NCBI RefSeq assembly: GCF_009650435.1
Contig: NZ_VVIP01000072.1
Span: 1-64,000 of the forward strand
Origin: Foetidibacter luteolus
GTDB taxonomy: Bacteria > Bacteroidota > Bacteroidia > Chitinophagales > Chitinophagaceae
Length of the DNA: 64,000 bases
Direction of reading: 5' to 3'
Shown here: positions 43,695-52,275 of the stretch, piece by piece
Position numbering within the stretch: the stretch's first letter is position 1
Layout: each line of letters begins with the position of its first letter
The notes under the pieces: generated by a model
The model's input: the letters and a program-made list of their open reading frames with translations, nothing else
Databases searched by the model: none
Told to the model about the DNA's origin: nothing
Translations under genes and position numbers: made by a program

Positions 43695-44723
43695 CTATTT
43701 TAGCTGCAACAGCTTTTCTGCCCTTGCCTGCAATTCTTTGTGCAGCCAGGCTGGTGGTACAGTGGCAATACAATGGCAGGGCATAGCATTGTTGCTGCAA
43801 TCGCTGCAAAATTTATCCAGCACAAATACCTTAGCATTTTGCCCCAATGGCGCCCAACGGCCGGGGTGTATGGGGCGCATGGGCGGGTATATGCCCAACG
43901 CGTCTTTACCCAATGCCGCTGCAATATGCAGGGGGCCCGTGCTGTTGGCTACAAGGCCATGGCTGTGGTTAATAAAAGAAATAAACTGGCCTAAGGGTAT
44001 AAGGCCGGTTATATCCGTAACCTTGTTGCCCACCTGGCTAAATAAGTGGTTTAGCAGCTCTCTTTCTTTATCCGTTCCTGAAATAAAAATTTTAAACAAA
44101 GCGCTATCCAGGCTATTTACCAGGGTTGCGAAATTATCCAGCCCCCACTCTCTTGCGCTGCCCTGGGATTTTGGGTGGAGAATAAGATTGTACTTTTCAG
44201 GATGCAGCAATGCGGCAAATTTTTCTTCCAGGGGCTGCACATTAGTTAGCCCAAAAAGCCCGGGAAACTTTTCCAGGGGAATATCAACATTGATTCCTAT
44301 GCCTTCCAGCAGCTTCATGTTAAGTTGGGCTTCATGCAGGTTAGATTTACGCCTGCTTAATGCTACCAGCTTGTTGCAGCTTACCCAGTGAAAAAACCGG
44401 TTGGTAGTGCCTATGCGAAGTTTTATATCCAGCGCCTTTGCCCTGGCCGCTACCTGTTTTTCGGGAAATACATGCAGTATTGCCTGCGGCTTTTTGCCTG
44501 CTATTACAACATCCTGCTGCAAAAAATCGCGTACATCTATAAACTCATCCACATGGCTGCAGGCATCTATAACGGGCCTGGTATAAGCCCTGCCGAGAAA
44601 GGCTATTGTTATGCCGGGAAAATGTTGCTTTATTACCTGCGCCACCGGTAACGTTAACACCACATCTCCAATACTGTCTGTGCGGCTGATAATGATATTG
44701 CTGAGATGTGGTTTACTGTTCAC
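43695..44723 (-). CDS. Glycosyltransferase family 9 (heptosyltransferase-like)
   Basis: A 342-residue GT-B enzyme like the ADP-heptose:LPS heptosyltransferases. The start is IIISRTDSIGDVVLTLPVAQ, with the typical SIGDVVL motif, and the C-terminal half has LILHPKSQGSAREWG and GLVANSTGPLHIAAALG, the nucleotide-sugar site. It probably adds a sugar to the LPS inner core at the inner membrane. It overlaps the GT2 gene by 11 bases; the GT2 comes first on the transcript. Confidence 0.92.
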   Translation of the reverse strand: MNSKPHLSNIIISRTDSIGDVVLTLPVAQVIKQHFPGITIAFLGRAYTRPVIDACSHVDEFIDVRDFLQQDVVIAGKKPQAILHVFPEKQVAARAKALDIKLRIGTTNRFFHWVSCNKLVALSRRKSNLHEAQLNMKLLEGIGINVDIPLEKFPGLFGLTNVQPLEEKFAALLHPEKYNLILHPKSQGSAREWGLDNFATLVNSLDSALFKIFISGTDKERELLNHLFSQVGNKVTDITGLIPLGQFISFINHSHGLVANSTGPLHIAAALGKDALGIYPPMRPIHPGRWAPLGQNAKVFVLDKFCSDCSNNAMPCHCIATVPPAWLHKELQARAEKLLQLK

Positions 44724-45489
44724 TGTTGTTTCTTTTCAGTTTGGCGTACTGCCTTATTTTACTGTACTTCGCAAAACTGGCCCAGGCGGAATACCTGCAA
44801 ATAAGGTAGCCTTCGTATCCGTCCAAAAAACCTTTGCGGATAATGTAATCGCTAAAGAATTTCCATTTAGGCCCCAGCCATATTTTAAGCAGGCTGCAAT
44901 CCTTTCCTTTGGCCACAGCGGCATGGGCGGCTATCTCCGTAAATTTTTCAATTTGTTTTATGTGGTCGGATAGTGTGTAATAACTGTAATGCAAAATGTC
45001 GCCGGCCAGGTTACCTGTTTCCTCATCAGCGTTAAAGGGCTGCCAGTAATCATGCGGGTTTTCGCCTACCCATGCCCCTTTGCTTTTATCAAACAGCCGT
45101 ATTTTTTTATCGGGGTACCAACCACAATGCCTTATCCATTTACCGCAATAGTTGGTAAAACGGGGCATCCTGTACACGCTGTAGGCAGCAGATTTTTTAA
45201 CCTGCAATATTTCCTGCTCAAGTTGGGGAGACAGCGCTTCATCCGCATCCAGCGATAACACCCAGCCGTACAAGGCTTTCGCTATAGCCGCGTTTTTTTG
45301 TGCTATATGCCCTAAAAATGCCTGGTAAAAAACTTTGGCGCCATGGCTTTCCGCTATGGCAGCGGTAGTATCGGTTGAGTAGCTGTCCAGCACGATTATT
45401 TCATCCGCTACATTCTTTACAGATTGTACGCAACGGCCAATATTTTTTTCTTCGTTAAACGTTATGATAACTACGCTTAGCTTTAGCAT
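44713..45489 (-). CDS. Glycosyltransferase family 2, WaaE/KdtX-like
   Basis: A 258-residue GT2 enzyme. LSVVIITFNEEKNIGRCVQS starts the fold, VLDSYSTDTTAAIAES follows, and LSLDADEAL near 80-88 is the metal-binding DxD. The C-terminal part (FLDGYEGYLICRYSAWASFAKY) is amphipathic and fits the LPS core beta-1,4-glucosyltransferase WaaE group. Cotranscribed with the heptosyltransferase-like gene through an 11-base overlap. Confidence 0.9.
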   Translation of the reverse strand: MLKLSVVIITFNEEKNIGRCVQSVKNVADEIIVLDSYSTDTTAAIAESHGAKVFYQAFLGHIAQKNAAIAKALYGWVLSLDADEALSPQLEQEILQVKKSAAYSVYRMPRFTNYCGKWIRHCGWYPDKKIRLFDKSKGAWVGENPHDYWQPFNADEETGNLAGDILHYSYYTLSDHIKQIEKFTEIAAHAAVAKGKDCSLLKIWLGPKWKFFSDYIIRKGFLDGYEGYLICRYSAWASFAKYSKIRQYAKLKRNNSEQ

Positions 45490-45611
45490 GGGAGATACTT
45501 AACCATTTACCCCCTACCGCAAAACAAACGCGGGATGGTAAAACAGCCGGAAATATAGTGATAATATTTGTAGCCATTACCGGCGGCGTAACTTAAGACA
45601 GCGCACCACCT

Positions 45612-45619
45612 TATTTTTG
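45612..45619 (+). promoter_or_regulatory. Putative -7 element for meaB
   Basis: TATTTTTG matches TAnnTTTG and ends 6 bases before the meaB ATG, again a nearly leaderless arrangement. Confidence 0.35.
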
Positions 45620-45625
45620 CAACCC

Positions 45626-46525
45626 ATGAATGTGCAGGAAACCATAACAGCCATACAGCAAGCCAATTTTAAAGTGCTTGCCCGTGCTATTTCTTTCGTT
45701 GAAAATCAGGTGCCGGGTTATGAGCAATTGTTGCAGGCACTTGGTAATTACAACACCCGGGTAACCGGTATTACCGGCCCTCCCGGTGCAGGCAAGAGCA
45801 GCCTTACGGATGCACTTACAGGACACTGGATGGGCGAAGGCAAAAAGACCGGCATTATCTGCATTGACCCATCCTCACCTTTTAACCGCGGAGCTTTGCT
45901 GGGCGACAGGATTAGGATGAGCGAATGGTTTAACAACCCTAACGTGTACATTCGCTCACTTTCTTCCAAGGGGAGCCTCGGCGGACTGCACCCAAAGATT
46001 ATTGAGATTACCGACCTGATGAAAGCTGGGCCTTTTGATAACATCATCATTGAAACGGTGGGTGTTGGCCAGAGTGAAACAGAGATAGCCTCCCTCGCCG
46101 ATACAACCGTTGTGGTAATGGTGCCGGAAGCCGGCGACGAAATTCAAACCATGAAGGCCGGGCTCATGGAAATTGCGGACATTTTTGTAGTAAACAAGGC
46201 AGACAGGCCCGAAGCCGATGCCATGCTTAAAAGCCTGCGGTTAACCTTGCATACATCAGCGCCCAACCATAACACGCCTGTGTTAAAAACAGTTGCCACA
46301 CAAAAGCTGGGCATTGCAGACCTCGCAAAAGCCATTGAACAGCACCAGTCCTATTCCGTGAACACGCATAAGAAGCTAACACTGCTCGCCGAAAAAGCTT
46401 ACCGGCTTATTCAAAAAATTAGAATGAGCGATATAGTGAAAGAAGAGCTGGTATCAGAAATTGAAAAAAACTATCAGTCGCCTCACTTTAACCTGTACAG
46501 GTTTGCCGGTAACTACAAAAAATAG
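45626..46525 (+). CDS. meaB: Methylmalonyl-CoA mutase-associated GTPase
   Basis: A 299-residue G3E GTPase that loads and protects the adenosylcobalamin of methylmalonyl-CoA mutase. The P-loop GPPGAGKSSLTDAL is near residues 52-65, the Walker B-like IIETVGVGQSE near 145-155, and the guanine-binding NKAD near 190. The C-terminal helices are those of the MeaB/ArgK branch. I chose the ATG at 45626 over a TTG three codons earlier. The mutase genes are not in the window. It sits inside the glycosyltransferase block. Confidence 0.95.
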   Translation: MNVQETITAIQQANFKVLARAISFVENQVPGYEQLLQALGNYNTRVTGITGPPGAGKSSLTDALTGHWMGEGKKTGIICIDPSSPFNRGALLGDRIRMSEWFNNPNVYIRSLSSKGSLGGLHPKIIEITDLMKAGPFDNIIIETVGVGQSETEIASLADTTVVVMVPEAGDEIQTMKAGLMEIADIFVVNKADRPEADAMLKSLRLTLHTSAPNHNTPVLKTVATQKLGIADLAKAIEQHQSYSVNTHKKLTLLAEKAYRLIQKIRMSDIVKEELVSEIEKNYQSPHFNLYRFAGNYKK

Positions 46526-46572
46526 AACAGTTTTTTATGGGTAATTGTGCTTTGCACAATGAGAAGAATATG

Positions 46573-46640
46573 TTTTTGGGGCCCGGCAGAAGGAACTATC
46601 TTAAGCTTTACTTGCGTCGCACTCTTGTACGTTCTGAAGA
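46573..46640 (+). repeat. Dispersed repeat B, copy 12
   Basis: TTTTTGGGGCCCGGCAGAAG arm, then CTTGCGTCGCACTCTTGTAC at 46611-46630. It is followed at 46657-46676 by the dyad CCTTCTCCTTTAGGAGAAGG and the word GGCGGATGAGG, a separate repeat type known from Bacteroidota intergenic DNA (by recall). Confidence 0.9.
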
Positions 46641-46818
46641 TTATTCATCCTTTTTTCCTTCTCCTTTAGGAGAAGGTGCCCAAAGGGCGGATGAGGCTCT
46701 ATGCGGCTTTTCCCACCATGTAGCTTTGTTTCTGCCGCCTGCGGCGCCAGAAACTTCCAATTTAACATCTCGCCATATTGTAGGTAGTTTCACCGCTGCC
46801 CGGCAAACCGCAAACAGG

Positions 46819-47718
46819 TTATTTATCACCATAAAATGCAGCCTTCAACTGTTTAAAAATATTCTTTACCTGGTGGCCTTTGTTAAGCTGTGGTTCTGCA
46901 AGAGGGCCGTTAAAAACCTCTCCGCGGCGCAGGAAGTATTTGGTAAAAACATTCTGGGTAATGCCCCATTTTGCAACAAACGTGTAATATCCTTTGTTGC
47001 GCTTAACCCTGTTTAAAGAAATAGAACCAAAATGATAAGCCCTGCTTTCCGAAAGACCTTTAAACAGGCGCACACCAGCTTTCCAGAGTTTCATGGAAAA
47101 GTCGGGGTCAGAATACATGCCCGGCGAAAATTCGATACTGTAACCGCCCACCAGGTCCCATACATCCTTGTGTACAATGTTGGGTGGAGAAGTGGCACCC
47201 TGCCAGTCGTTAAAAGGCAGGCCCGCATATTCCTGCAACAAATCCCCCTCCCTGAACGATTCGATGCTGGTTCCATAATTCCTGGTAATCATAATGGGGG
47301 CGCTGCGCACCGGGTCAATAACGGTGGATGAAAAAAAGAAGCTGTTATGCCCAACCGCCGCTATTTCTTTCCATAGAACCGTGTCCCAGCCGGGGCATAC
47401 GTACATGTCATCATTCATGTACAGTACATAATCAGTGGTTATTAAATCCCGGGCAACATTAAGCGCATAGCAAATGCCTATGTTTTCCTTACTGCAGGTA
47501 TAAGAAATTCCGGCCTCGTTGGCCAGCCACTCCAGCGTGCCGTCCGTGCCCTCATTAACATGAACAATTAGCTGGTGGTTAAATTGTGAATGTTTGCGTA
47601 TGCTGTTGATGCATAACTGCAGGTAGGGCAGGTTATTCCAGGTAGGTATCAGTATAGAAAATTTTTCATCTCCTTTTACTTCTCTTTTTACCTTGGTTAC
47701 CGCTGCAGCTATATTCAT
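46819..47718 (-). CDS. Glycosyltransferase family 2
   Basis: A 299-residue GT2 enzyme. The fold begins FSILIPTWNNLPYLQLCINS, the DxD motif is YMNDDMYVCPGWD near 99-111, and the acceptor part has FSPGMYSDPDFSMKLWKAG, with the acidic base region of the family. It probably acts in LPS or surface-glycan assembly, given its neighbours. It is divergent from the methyltransferase 122 bases away. Confidence 0.9.
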   Translation of the reverse strand: MNIAAAVTKVKREVKGDEKFSILIPTWNNLPYLQLCINSIRKHSQFNHQLIVHVNEGTDGTLEWLANEAGISYTCSKENIGICYALNVARDLITTDYVLYMNDDMYVCPGWDTVLWKEIAAVGHNSFFFSSTVIDPVRSAPIMITRNYGTSIESFREGDLLQEYAGLPFNDWQGATSPPNIVHKDVWDLVGGYSIEFSPGMYSDPDFSMKLWKAGVRLFKGLSESRAYHFGSISLNRVKRNKGYYTFVAKWGITQNVFTKYFLRRGEVFNGPLAEPQLNKGHQVKNIFKQLKAAFYGDK

Positions 47719-47840
47719 AAACGCAGAAATTAGAATATGTGTAAAGTTGTAAAGCTATTGTTTCCGGGGCATACAATTTATTCCCATATTTTTATGTTTG
47801 CCAATGCCTCCGGTTATTTTCGTGAGGTGCTGCTCCAACT

Positions 47841-48815
47841 ATGCCAGACTGTAAAATCTGTGGCAATAACCACAACAATACCATTTTCAAAGCAACAGAA
47901 AGAATGTTTGGCTTTGGTGATGAATTTGATTATTTCCAGTGCAGCAACTGCGGTTGCATCCAGATTGTGGAACCACCCGCCAATCTTGATAAATACTACC
48001 CTGCCACAGAATATTATGCTTATCAAACAAGCCGGGTGGCAAAAGAAGACAAAAATTCCTTTTCTCAAAAAGTGAGAAAGATACAGTCTGATTACCTGCT
48101 TTTTGGCAAAAACAAACTATTAGGCAGTATTCTCTGTGCCGGTTACGACCAACCCGATTATTTTGCCTGGATTAAAAAAGTGAAAGCAAATTACAACACA
48201 TCCATCCTGGATGTTGGTTGCGGCAGCGGAGACCTGCTATTCAGGCTGCGAAGCAATGGCTTCACAAACCTAACCGGTGTTGACCCATTTATACAGCAGG
48301 ATATTCTTACAGAAAATATTTCCATCTACAAGCAGGAAGTTTTCAGCCTGCAGGGCAGTTTCGATTTTATTATGCTTAACCATGCTTTCGAGCACATGGA
48401 TAACCAACTGGCCATACTTGAAAAGCTGTACTCCCTGCTAAATACCGGTGGCACGCTGCTGATAAGGGTTCCTGTTTCAAACGCTTACTGCTGGCAACAT
48501 TATGGCGTTTACTGGTCAAGCCTGGATGCGCCGAGGCATTTCTTTATCCATTCAGAAAAAAGTATGGATATACTTTGCAACAAGGCAGGTTTTACCATAA
48601 AAGAGGTTGTGCATGATGCAACAGCTTTTCACTTTTGGGTAAGTGAGCAGTACAAAAAGGGAATCCCTTTAAAGTCTGAAAAATCTTACGAGATAAACCG
48701 GCGCAACTCTATGTTCAGCAAAAGAGACATCCGTAATTACCGGAAAAGGATAAAGGAGCTTAACCAGCAACACCTGGGTGGTGATGCAGCTTTTTATATA
48801 ACAAAAGCAAGCTAA
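47841..48815 (+). CDS. Class I SAM-dependent methyltransferase with N-terminal zinc motif
   Basis: A 324-residue protein. The start MPDCKICGNNHN and the later FQCSNCGCIQI give two CxxC pairs (about residues 4-37) for a zinc site. The Rossmann fold has motif I ILDVGCGSGDLLF near 118-130 and LNHAFEHMDN near 174-183, the Methyltransf_23 pattern. Relatives methylate sugars or lipids in O-antigen and secondary metabolite paths. Its last bases are 14 from the stop of the convergent GT9 gene. Substrate unknown. Confidence 0.88.
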   Translation: MPDCKICGNNHNNTIFKATERMFGFGDEFDYFQCSNCGCIQIVEPPANLDKYYPATEYYAYQTSRVAKEDKNSFSQKVRKIQSDYLLFGKNKLLGSILCAGYDQPDYFAWIKKVKANYNTSILDVGCGSGDLLFRLRSNGFTNLTGVDPFIQQDILTENISIYKQEVFSLQGSFDFIMLNHAFEHMDNQLAILEKLYSLLNTGGTLLIRVPVSNAYCWQHYGVYWSSLDAPRHFFIHSEKSMDILCNKAGFTIKEVVHDATAFHFWVSEQYKKGIPLKSEKSYEINRRNSMFSKRDIRNYRKRIKELNQQHLGGDAAFYITKAS

Positions 48816-48829
48816 CATAGGGCTATTCG

Positions 48830-49834
48830 CTACCCCAGCTTCTCCAGCAATTGTTCATCTTCAATAGTTAAGGCGCATTTAAAATGCCCTTGTGGGCAGG
48901 CGGCATGACCATGTAACCCACAGGGCCTGCAATCAAGCGGTAGCCTGGTTTCTGCAACAAAACTTTTGTCGCTCAACGGGCCAAATCCAAACGTGTTGAC
49001 AGTAGAGCAATAGATAGCAGTAACCGGTGCATTAACAGCCGAAGCAAGGTGCATAGGCGCAGAATCGTTTACATAGTTCATCTGCGCATCCTTTAACAAA
49101 GCGGCAGATTGCAGAAAGCTAAGCTGGCCAGCCAGGTTAAGGGCATTGGCATGCCCGGATTGCTGTACAATTTCGTCGCAAAGCTGCCTATCTGTTGGGG
49201 CTCCTATAAGGTATACAGGCAACCAGGGAGTAAGCTTTTGTATAAAGCTTATCCATTTTTCTTTGGGGTATTGCTTGGTAAACCAAACTGAAGCCGGTGC
49301 AACACAAATATAGGGCTGGGTTTTAAACTGTTCCACTGAAGTATAATCATCAGCCGAAGGATAGAGTTTGGGCTTATCCGCCACCGCATCAGTTAAATGT
49401 TCTACCAGTTGGTTATTCCGCTCTATTTCGTGCAAGGTTTGCCCCTGTGCATCGCTGTTCACTACGTGCGGTATGTGTTTGCTAAAGGCAAAGCTCCACG
49501 GGTTTTTATCAAAGCCTACGGTTTCTCCGGCATTTGAAAAAGCAGTAAGCATACCTGTAGCGGCAAAACGCTGTATGTTGATTACTGCATCGTAACGCTC
49601 CCTTCTTACCTGGTGCAGTAGTTTCAGCAGGTTGCGGTACTTATTTTTTTTCTTATCCCATACCAACACCCTGCGTAAAAACGGGTGGCCGGTAAGCAAA
49701 GTTTCGTTGCCTTTGCGCACCATAAAGTCTATGGCTGCGCCGGGGTAAAACCGGTGCAACTTTTCCAACACGCCTGTTGCAAGTATTACATCGCCAATAA
49801 ATGCTGTTTGTATAACCAGGAACTTTTTATCCAT
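48830..49834 (-). CDS. Glycosyltransferase family 9 (heptosyltransferase-like)
   Basis: A 334-residue GT-B enzyme of the heptosyltransferase group, a second member in this block. FLVIQTAFIGDVILATGVLE (about 5-24) is the N-terminal signature, and the C-terminal site has CVAPASVWFTKQYPKEKW and YVNDSAPMHLASAVNAPV. A TATTTTTG element lies 6 bases upstream of the chosen ATG at 49834; the frame is open 10 codons more. A late Cys-rich stretch (LDCRPCGLHGHAACPQGHFK) is common in this subfamily. Confidence 0.92.
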   Translation of the reverse strand: MDKKFLVIQTAFIGDVILATGVLEKLHRFYPGAAIDFMVRKGNETLLTGHPFLRRVLVWDKKKNKYRNLLKLLHQVRRERYDAVINIQRFAATGMLTAFSNAGETVGFDKNPWSFAFSKHIPHVVNSDAQGQTLHEIERNNQLVEHLTDAVADKPKLYPSADDYTSVEQFKTQPYICVAPASVWFTKQYPKEKWISFIQKLTPWLPVYLIGAPTDRQLCDEIVQQSGHANALNLAGQLSFLQSAALLKDAQMNYVNDSAPMHLASAVNAPVTAIYCSTVNTFGFGPLSDKSFVAETRLPLDCRPCGLHGHAACPQGHFKCALTIEDEQLLEKLG

Positions 49835-49840
49835 GCTTTG

Positions 49841-49848
49841 CAAAAATA
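49841..49848 (-). promoter_or_regulatory. Putative -7 element for the second GT9 gene
   Basis: TATTTTTG on the minus strand matches TAnnTTTG and ends 6 bases before the ATG at 49834. Confidence 0.3.
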
Positions 49849-49954
49849 CGGCGGGGCTGAACATGTACGGGTTACGAAGTATTAAGCGCTTCAGGCAAGG
49901 GTATTATTGTACTTGCAATAGAGACTGTTTGTAATACCGCAGTATGTTGCACTT

Positions 49955-50062
49955 TGGGTGAGGGATTGCAGCGGTTACCCCGCTGAAGCCTTCGCAGCCT
50001 GGCCTTGTGGCGGAGTAATAGCGGAAAGCCCGACCCCTTGCGATAGCTTGGGGGCACCCCCA
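49955..50062 (+). repeat. Dispersed repeat A, copy 6
   Basis: GGGTGAGGGATTGCAGCGG to TTGGGGGCACCCCC, almost full length. The gap 49835-50173 has no gene: after this repeat come AAGTACGAAGT and GTGGGATGTACGAT tandem words and a TTCACCACTCACCACTCAC run. Confidence 0.9.
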
Positions 50063-50069
50063 AAACGCA

Positions 50070-50173
50070 AGTACGAAGTTAGAAGTACGAAGTACCTATA
50101 ATATGTGGGATGTACGATGTGGGATGTACGATGTAAAAATCATTTCACTCACTATTCACCACTCACCACTCAC
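50070..50173. repeat. Low-complexity tandem words
   Basis: AAGTACGAAGTTAGAAGTACG, then GTGGGATGTACGATGT twice, then CACTATTCACCACTCACC up to the stop of the serine hydrolase gene. The same style of sequence is at 3.6, 4.8 and 62.0 kb. Confidence 0.65.
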
Positions 50174-51724
50174 TTACCTGTATGTGCCGGTTACCACAGT
50201 TTTGTTATTGGGCGAAAAGCTGTTGCGTGTTTCCGCGGATAGGTTGTTGCCTTCAAACTGGCAGGTGATGGTTTCTGTATGTGGACTTTCAATATAACGC
50301 AGAACCAGTTGCAGTGTATTTTCGTTAAGCCATTGATAAGCGCCCATTACTTTCGCGGGTGGCAGCCCCACGCCTCTTGCCTTTGCTGCTGCCACAAGAT
50401 AAGGGCCTTCTTTTTCAGTTTCGGCGGCGGCCCATTGCGATGAACCAAAGGGAATGCTGTACACAGCACTGCCCCTGTGCATTTTCAACAAAAGTTTCCC
50501 GTCATCAAAGCTGAATGAAAGGCTGTCGTAGTGCCCGTCATTAGCGTTTAAAACAAAAGATTTACCTGCAACCTGTTTTTCTATAGGCGATGATGATGCT
50601 TTACCCGGAAACGGCAGCGCCAGCGATGATAGCGTTTGCTGCAGTTTATTACTGGCGGTTTTATCTGCTGTAAGCGTACCTTTTTTCATAGCAGGCAGCA
50701 GGTGTTGCCATACCAGGTTTATTTCACCCTGCATGTCGGGTGTTTCGGCAGTAATGGCAACAACAGCATCTTCCTGCGGCAGTACGATAATAAACTGTCC
50801 GAATGCGCCATCCGCCCTGTAGCCATTATGGCGGCAGCGCCACATTTGATAGCAATAACCCTGCAGCCAGTCGCTGGAGTCTTTTTTAGACTGGGGGGCA
50901 TCCGGCTCCTGCATAATAGAGGCCGTGCTGGCCTGCTCAACCCATCCTTCGGGCAATACCTGTTTGCCGTTCCATTTACCCTTCTGCAAAAACAACTGGC
51001 CAAACTTAGCCATGTCTGAAGTTTTTATTCTCAGGCCCCATCCCCCGGTGTTAATACCGCGGGGGTCAACTTCCCAATCCATGCCGGTAATGCCCAGTGG
51101 CTCAAACAAACGGGGGCGCAGGTAGTCAATTACTTTCTGTCCTGTTACTTTTTGTACCAGGGCACTTAACATGTAAGTGCCTAAAGAGTTATACAAAAAA
51201 CGGCTGCCCGGCTTATGCAGCACAGGTGTTGACAAAAAGCCTTTTACCCAGTTGCTGTCGCGGGAAGCGACGGCAAAAGTTGGGTCCGGTTCCTGGCCGT
51301 CAGACATAATGAGCACATCTTTTACCGTAAGCGCTGCAAGGTTAGGGCTAACGGTATCAGGCAAATCGTTGGGAAAGAATGAAACCACTTTATCATCCAG
51401 CTTCAGCAGTTTTTCACTTACGGCAAACCCAACTGCCGTAGCGGTAAAACTTTTGCTGGTAGAGTACATGGTGTGTTTAAGATTTGGGCCATAAGGACCC
51501 CACCAGCCTTCTGCTATAACTTTGCCATGGCGTAAAAACATAATGCTGTGAAACTCATGTTTGCTGGCCTTGGCAGCATCCAAAAAAGCCTGTATGCCCG
51601 CTGAAGAAACACCCTCAGCTTCAGGCGTACTACGTGGTAACCCATCGGTTTGAGCGGTAAGTTGCAGGTGGAACAAAAAAAGGGGGAGTATTGCTGTTAG
51701 CAGTGTTTTCAGGCGAGCCATCAT
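50174..51724 (-). CDS. Serine hydrolase, class C beta-lactamase family
   Basis: A 516-residue exported serine hydrolase of the beta-lactamase/AmpC/esterase family. After a signal peptide (LLTAILPLFLFHLQLTAQ) the catalytic SxxK is STSKSF near residue 90, and YNSLG near 165 is the YxN-type motif. A C-terminal beta domain (about 380-516) follows. Members include D,D-peptidases and esterases; true beta-lactamase action cannot be assumed. It stands alone, bounded by repeats on both sides. Confidence 0.9.
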   Translation of the reverse strand: MMARLKTLLTAILPLFLFHLQLTAQTDGLPRSTPEAEGVSSAGIQAFLDAAKASKHEFHSIMFLRHGKVIAEGWWGPYGPNLKHTMYSTSKSFTATAVGFAVSEKLLKLDDKVVSFFPNDLPDTVSPNLAALTVKDVLIMSDGQEPDPTFAVASRDSNWVKGFLSTPVLHKPGSRFLYNSLGTYMLSALVQKVTGQKVIDYLRPRLFEPLGITGMDWEVDPRGINTGGWGLRIKTSDMAKFGQLFLQKGKWNGKQVLPEGWVEQASTASIMQEPDAPQSKKDSSDWLQGYCYQMWRCRHNGYRADGAFGQFIIVLPQEDAVVAITAETPDMQGEINLVWQHLLPAMKKGTLTADKTASNKLQQTLSSLALPFPGKASSSPIEKQVAGKSFVLNANDGHYDSLSFSFDDGKLLLKMHRGSAVYSIPFGSSQWAAAETEKEGPYLVAAAKARGVGLPPAKVMGAYQWLNENTLQLVLRYIESPHTETITCQFEGNNLSAETRNSFSPNNKTVVTGTYR

Positions 51725-51786
51725 TATAAGGTTTTATAGGGTTAAGATATCAAAAATCAAATGGCTGGCGCCATTTGAGGCAAAAT

Positions 51787-51860
51787 TTTTATGTGCCCGG
51801 CAGCAGGAACAGGTATTTGGCGTTCCTTGCGTCGCACTCTTGTACGTCCGGGAATTCTAT
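51787..51860 (+). repeat. Dispersed repeat B, copy 13
   Basis: TTTTTATGTGCCCGGCAGCA, GGAAC, then CCTTGCGTCGCACTCTTGTA and CGTCCGG: one of the most complete copies. Confidence 0.95.
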
Positions 51861-52195
51861 TCGCCAAAACGGAGACAGGAGCATCCGGTTGATGGCATGG
51901 CTGTTAAACGGGCAGCTTTAATTACTGTTAAAAAATTGCCAGAAAAAGTATCCATTTTTTCTGTGAAGAAAAGCTCACTTTTTGCCCAGCTTTCTCCAAT
52001 ATGCTGTAACCTTTAGCAATAGTTTAAATAGTGAAACGCTTCACCGGTTCCGGACACTGGGCTTTCCAGGTGGGTAATGATGCGTAAGCCTGCGAAGAAC
52101 GGAGAGATTTTGCAAAGCAGCTCAGCAATAACTTTAAACTTTGAACAGATAAACTTTGAACAACCCAGGCATGTTACACAATGGCGAATAGAAAT

Positions 52196-52262
52196 ACTGG
52201 ACGTACAAGAGTGCGACGCAACGACAGCCTCATGCATGTTCTCCAGCCGGGCTCATAAAAAA
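52196..52262 (-). repeat. Dispersed repeat B, copy 14 (inverted)
   Basis: CGTACAAGAGTGCGACGCAA at 52202-52221, then CAGCCTCATG and CCAGCCGGGCTCATAAAAAA, the full reverse complement of the consensus arm. Confidence 0.95.
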
Positions 52263-52275
52263 TTTTCCCTGCTTT

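Larger units (their letters stand above)
51725..52275. other. 551-bp gap bounded by an inverted pair of repeat B
   Basis: No gene is supported. Repeat B lies at each side in opposite orientation (51787-51860 and 52196-52262) around about 335 bp of unremarkable sequence with a near-direct repeat AACTTTGAACAGATAAACTT. It could be two independent insertions. Confidence 0.6.

Noticed and set aside
43738..44391. A 217-codon open frame antisense to the GT9 gene
   Set aside because: Inside a clear glycosyltransferase gene; no signal or family motif.
46537..47016. A 159-codon plus-strand frame after meaB
   Set aside because: It passes through repeat B and other dyads and then runs antisense into the GT2 gene.
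51787..52262. Insertion sequence between the two repeat B copies
   Set aside because: No transposase frame and no target-site duplication are visible.
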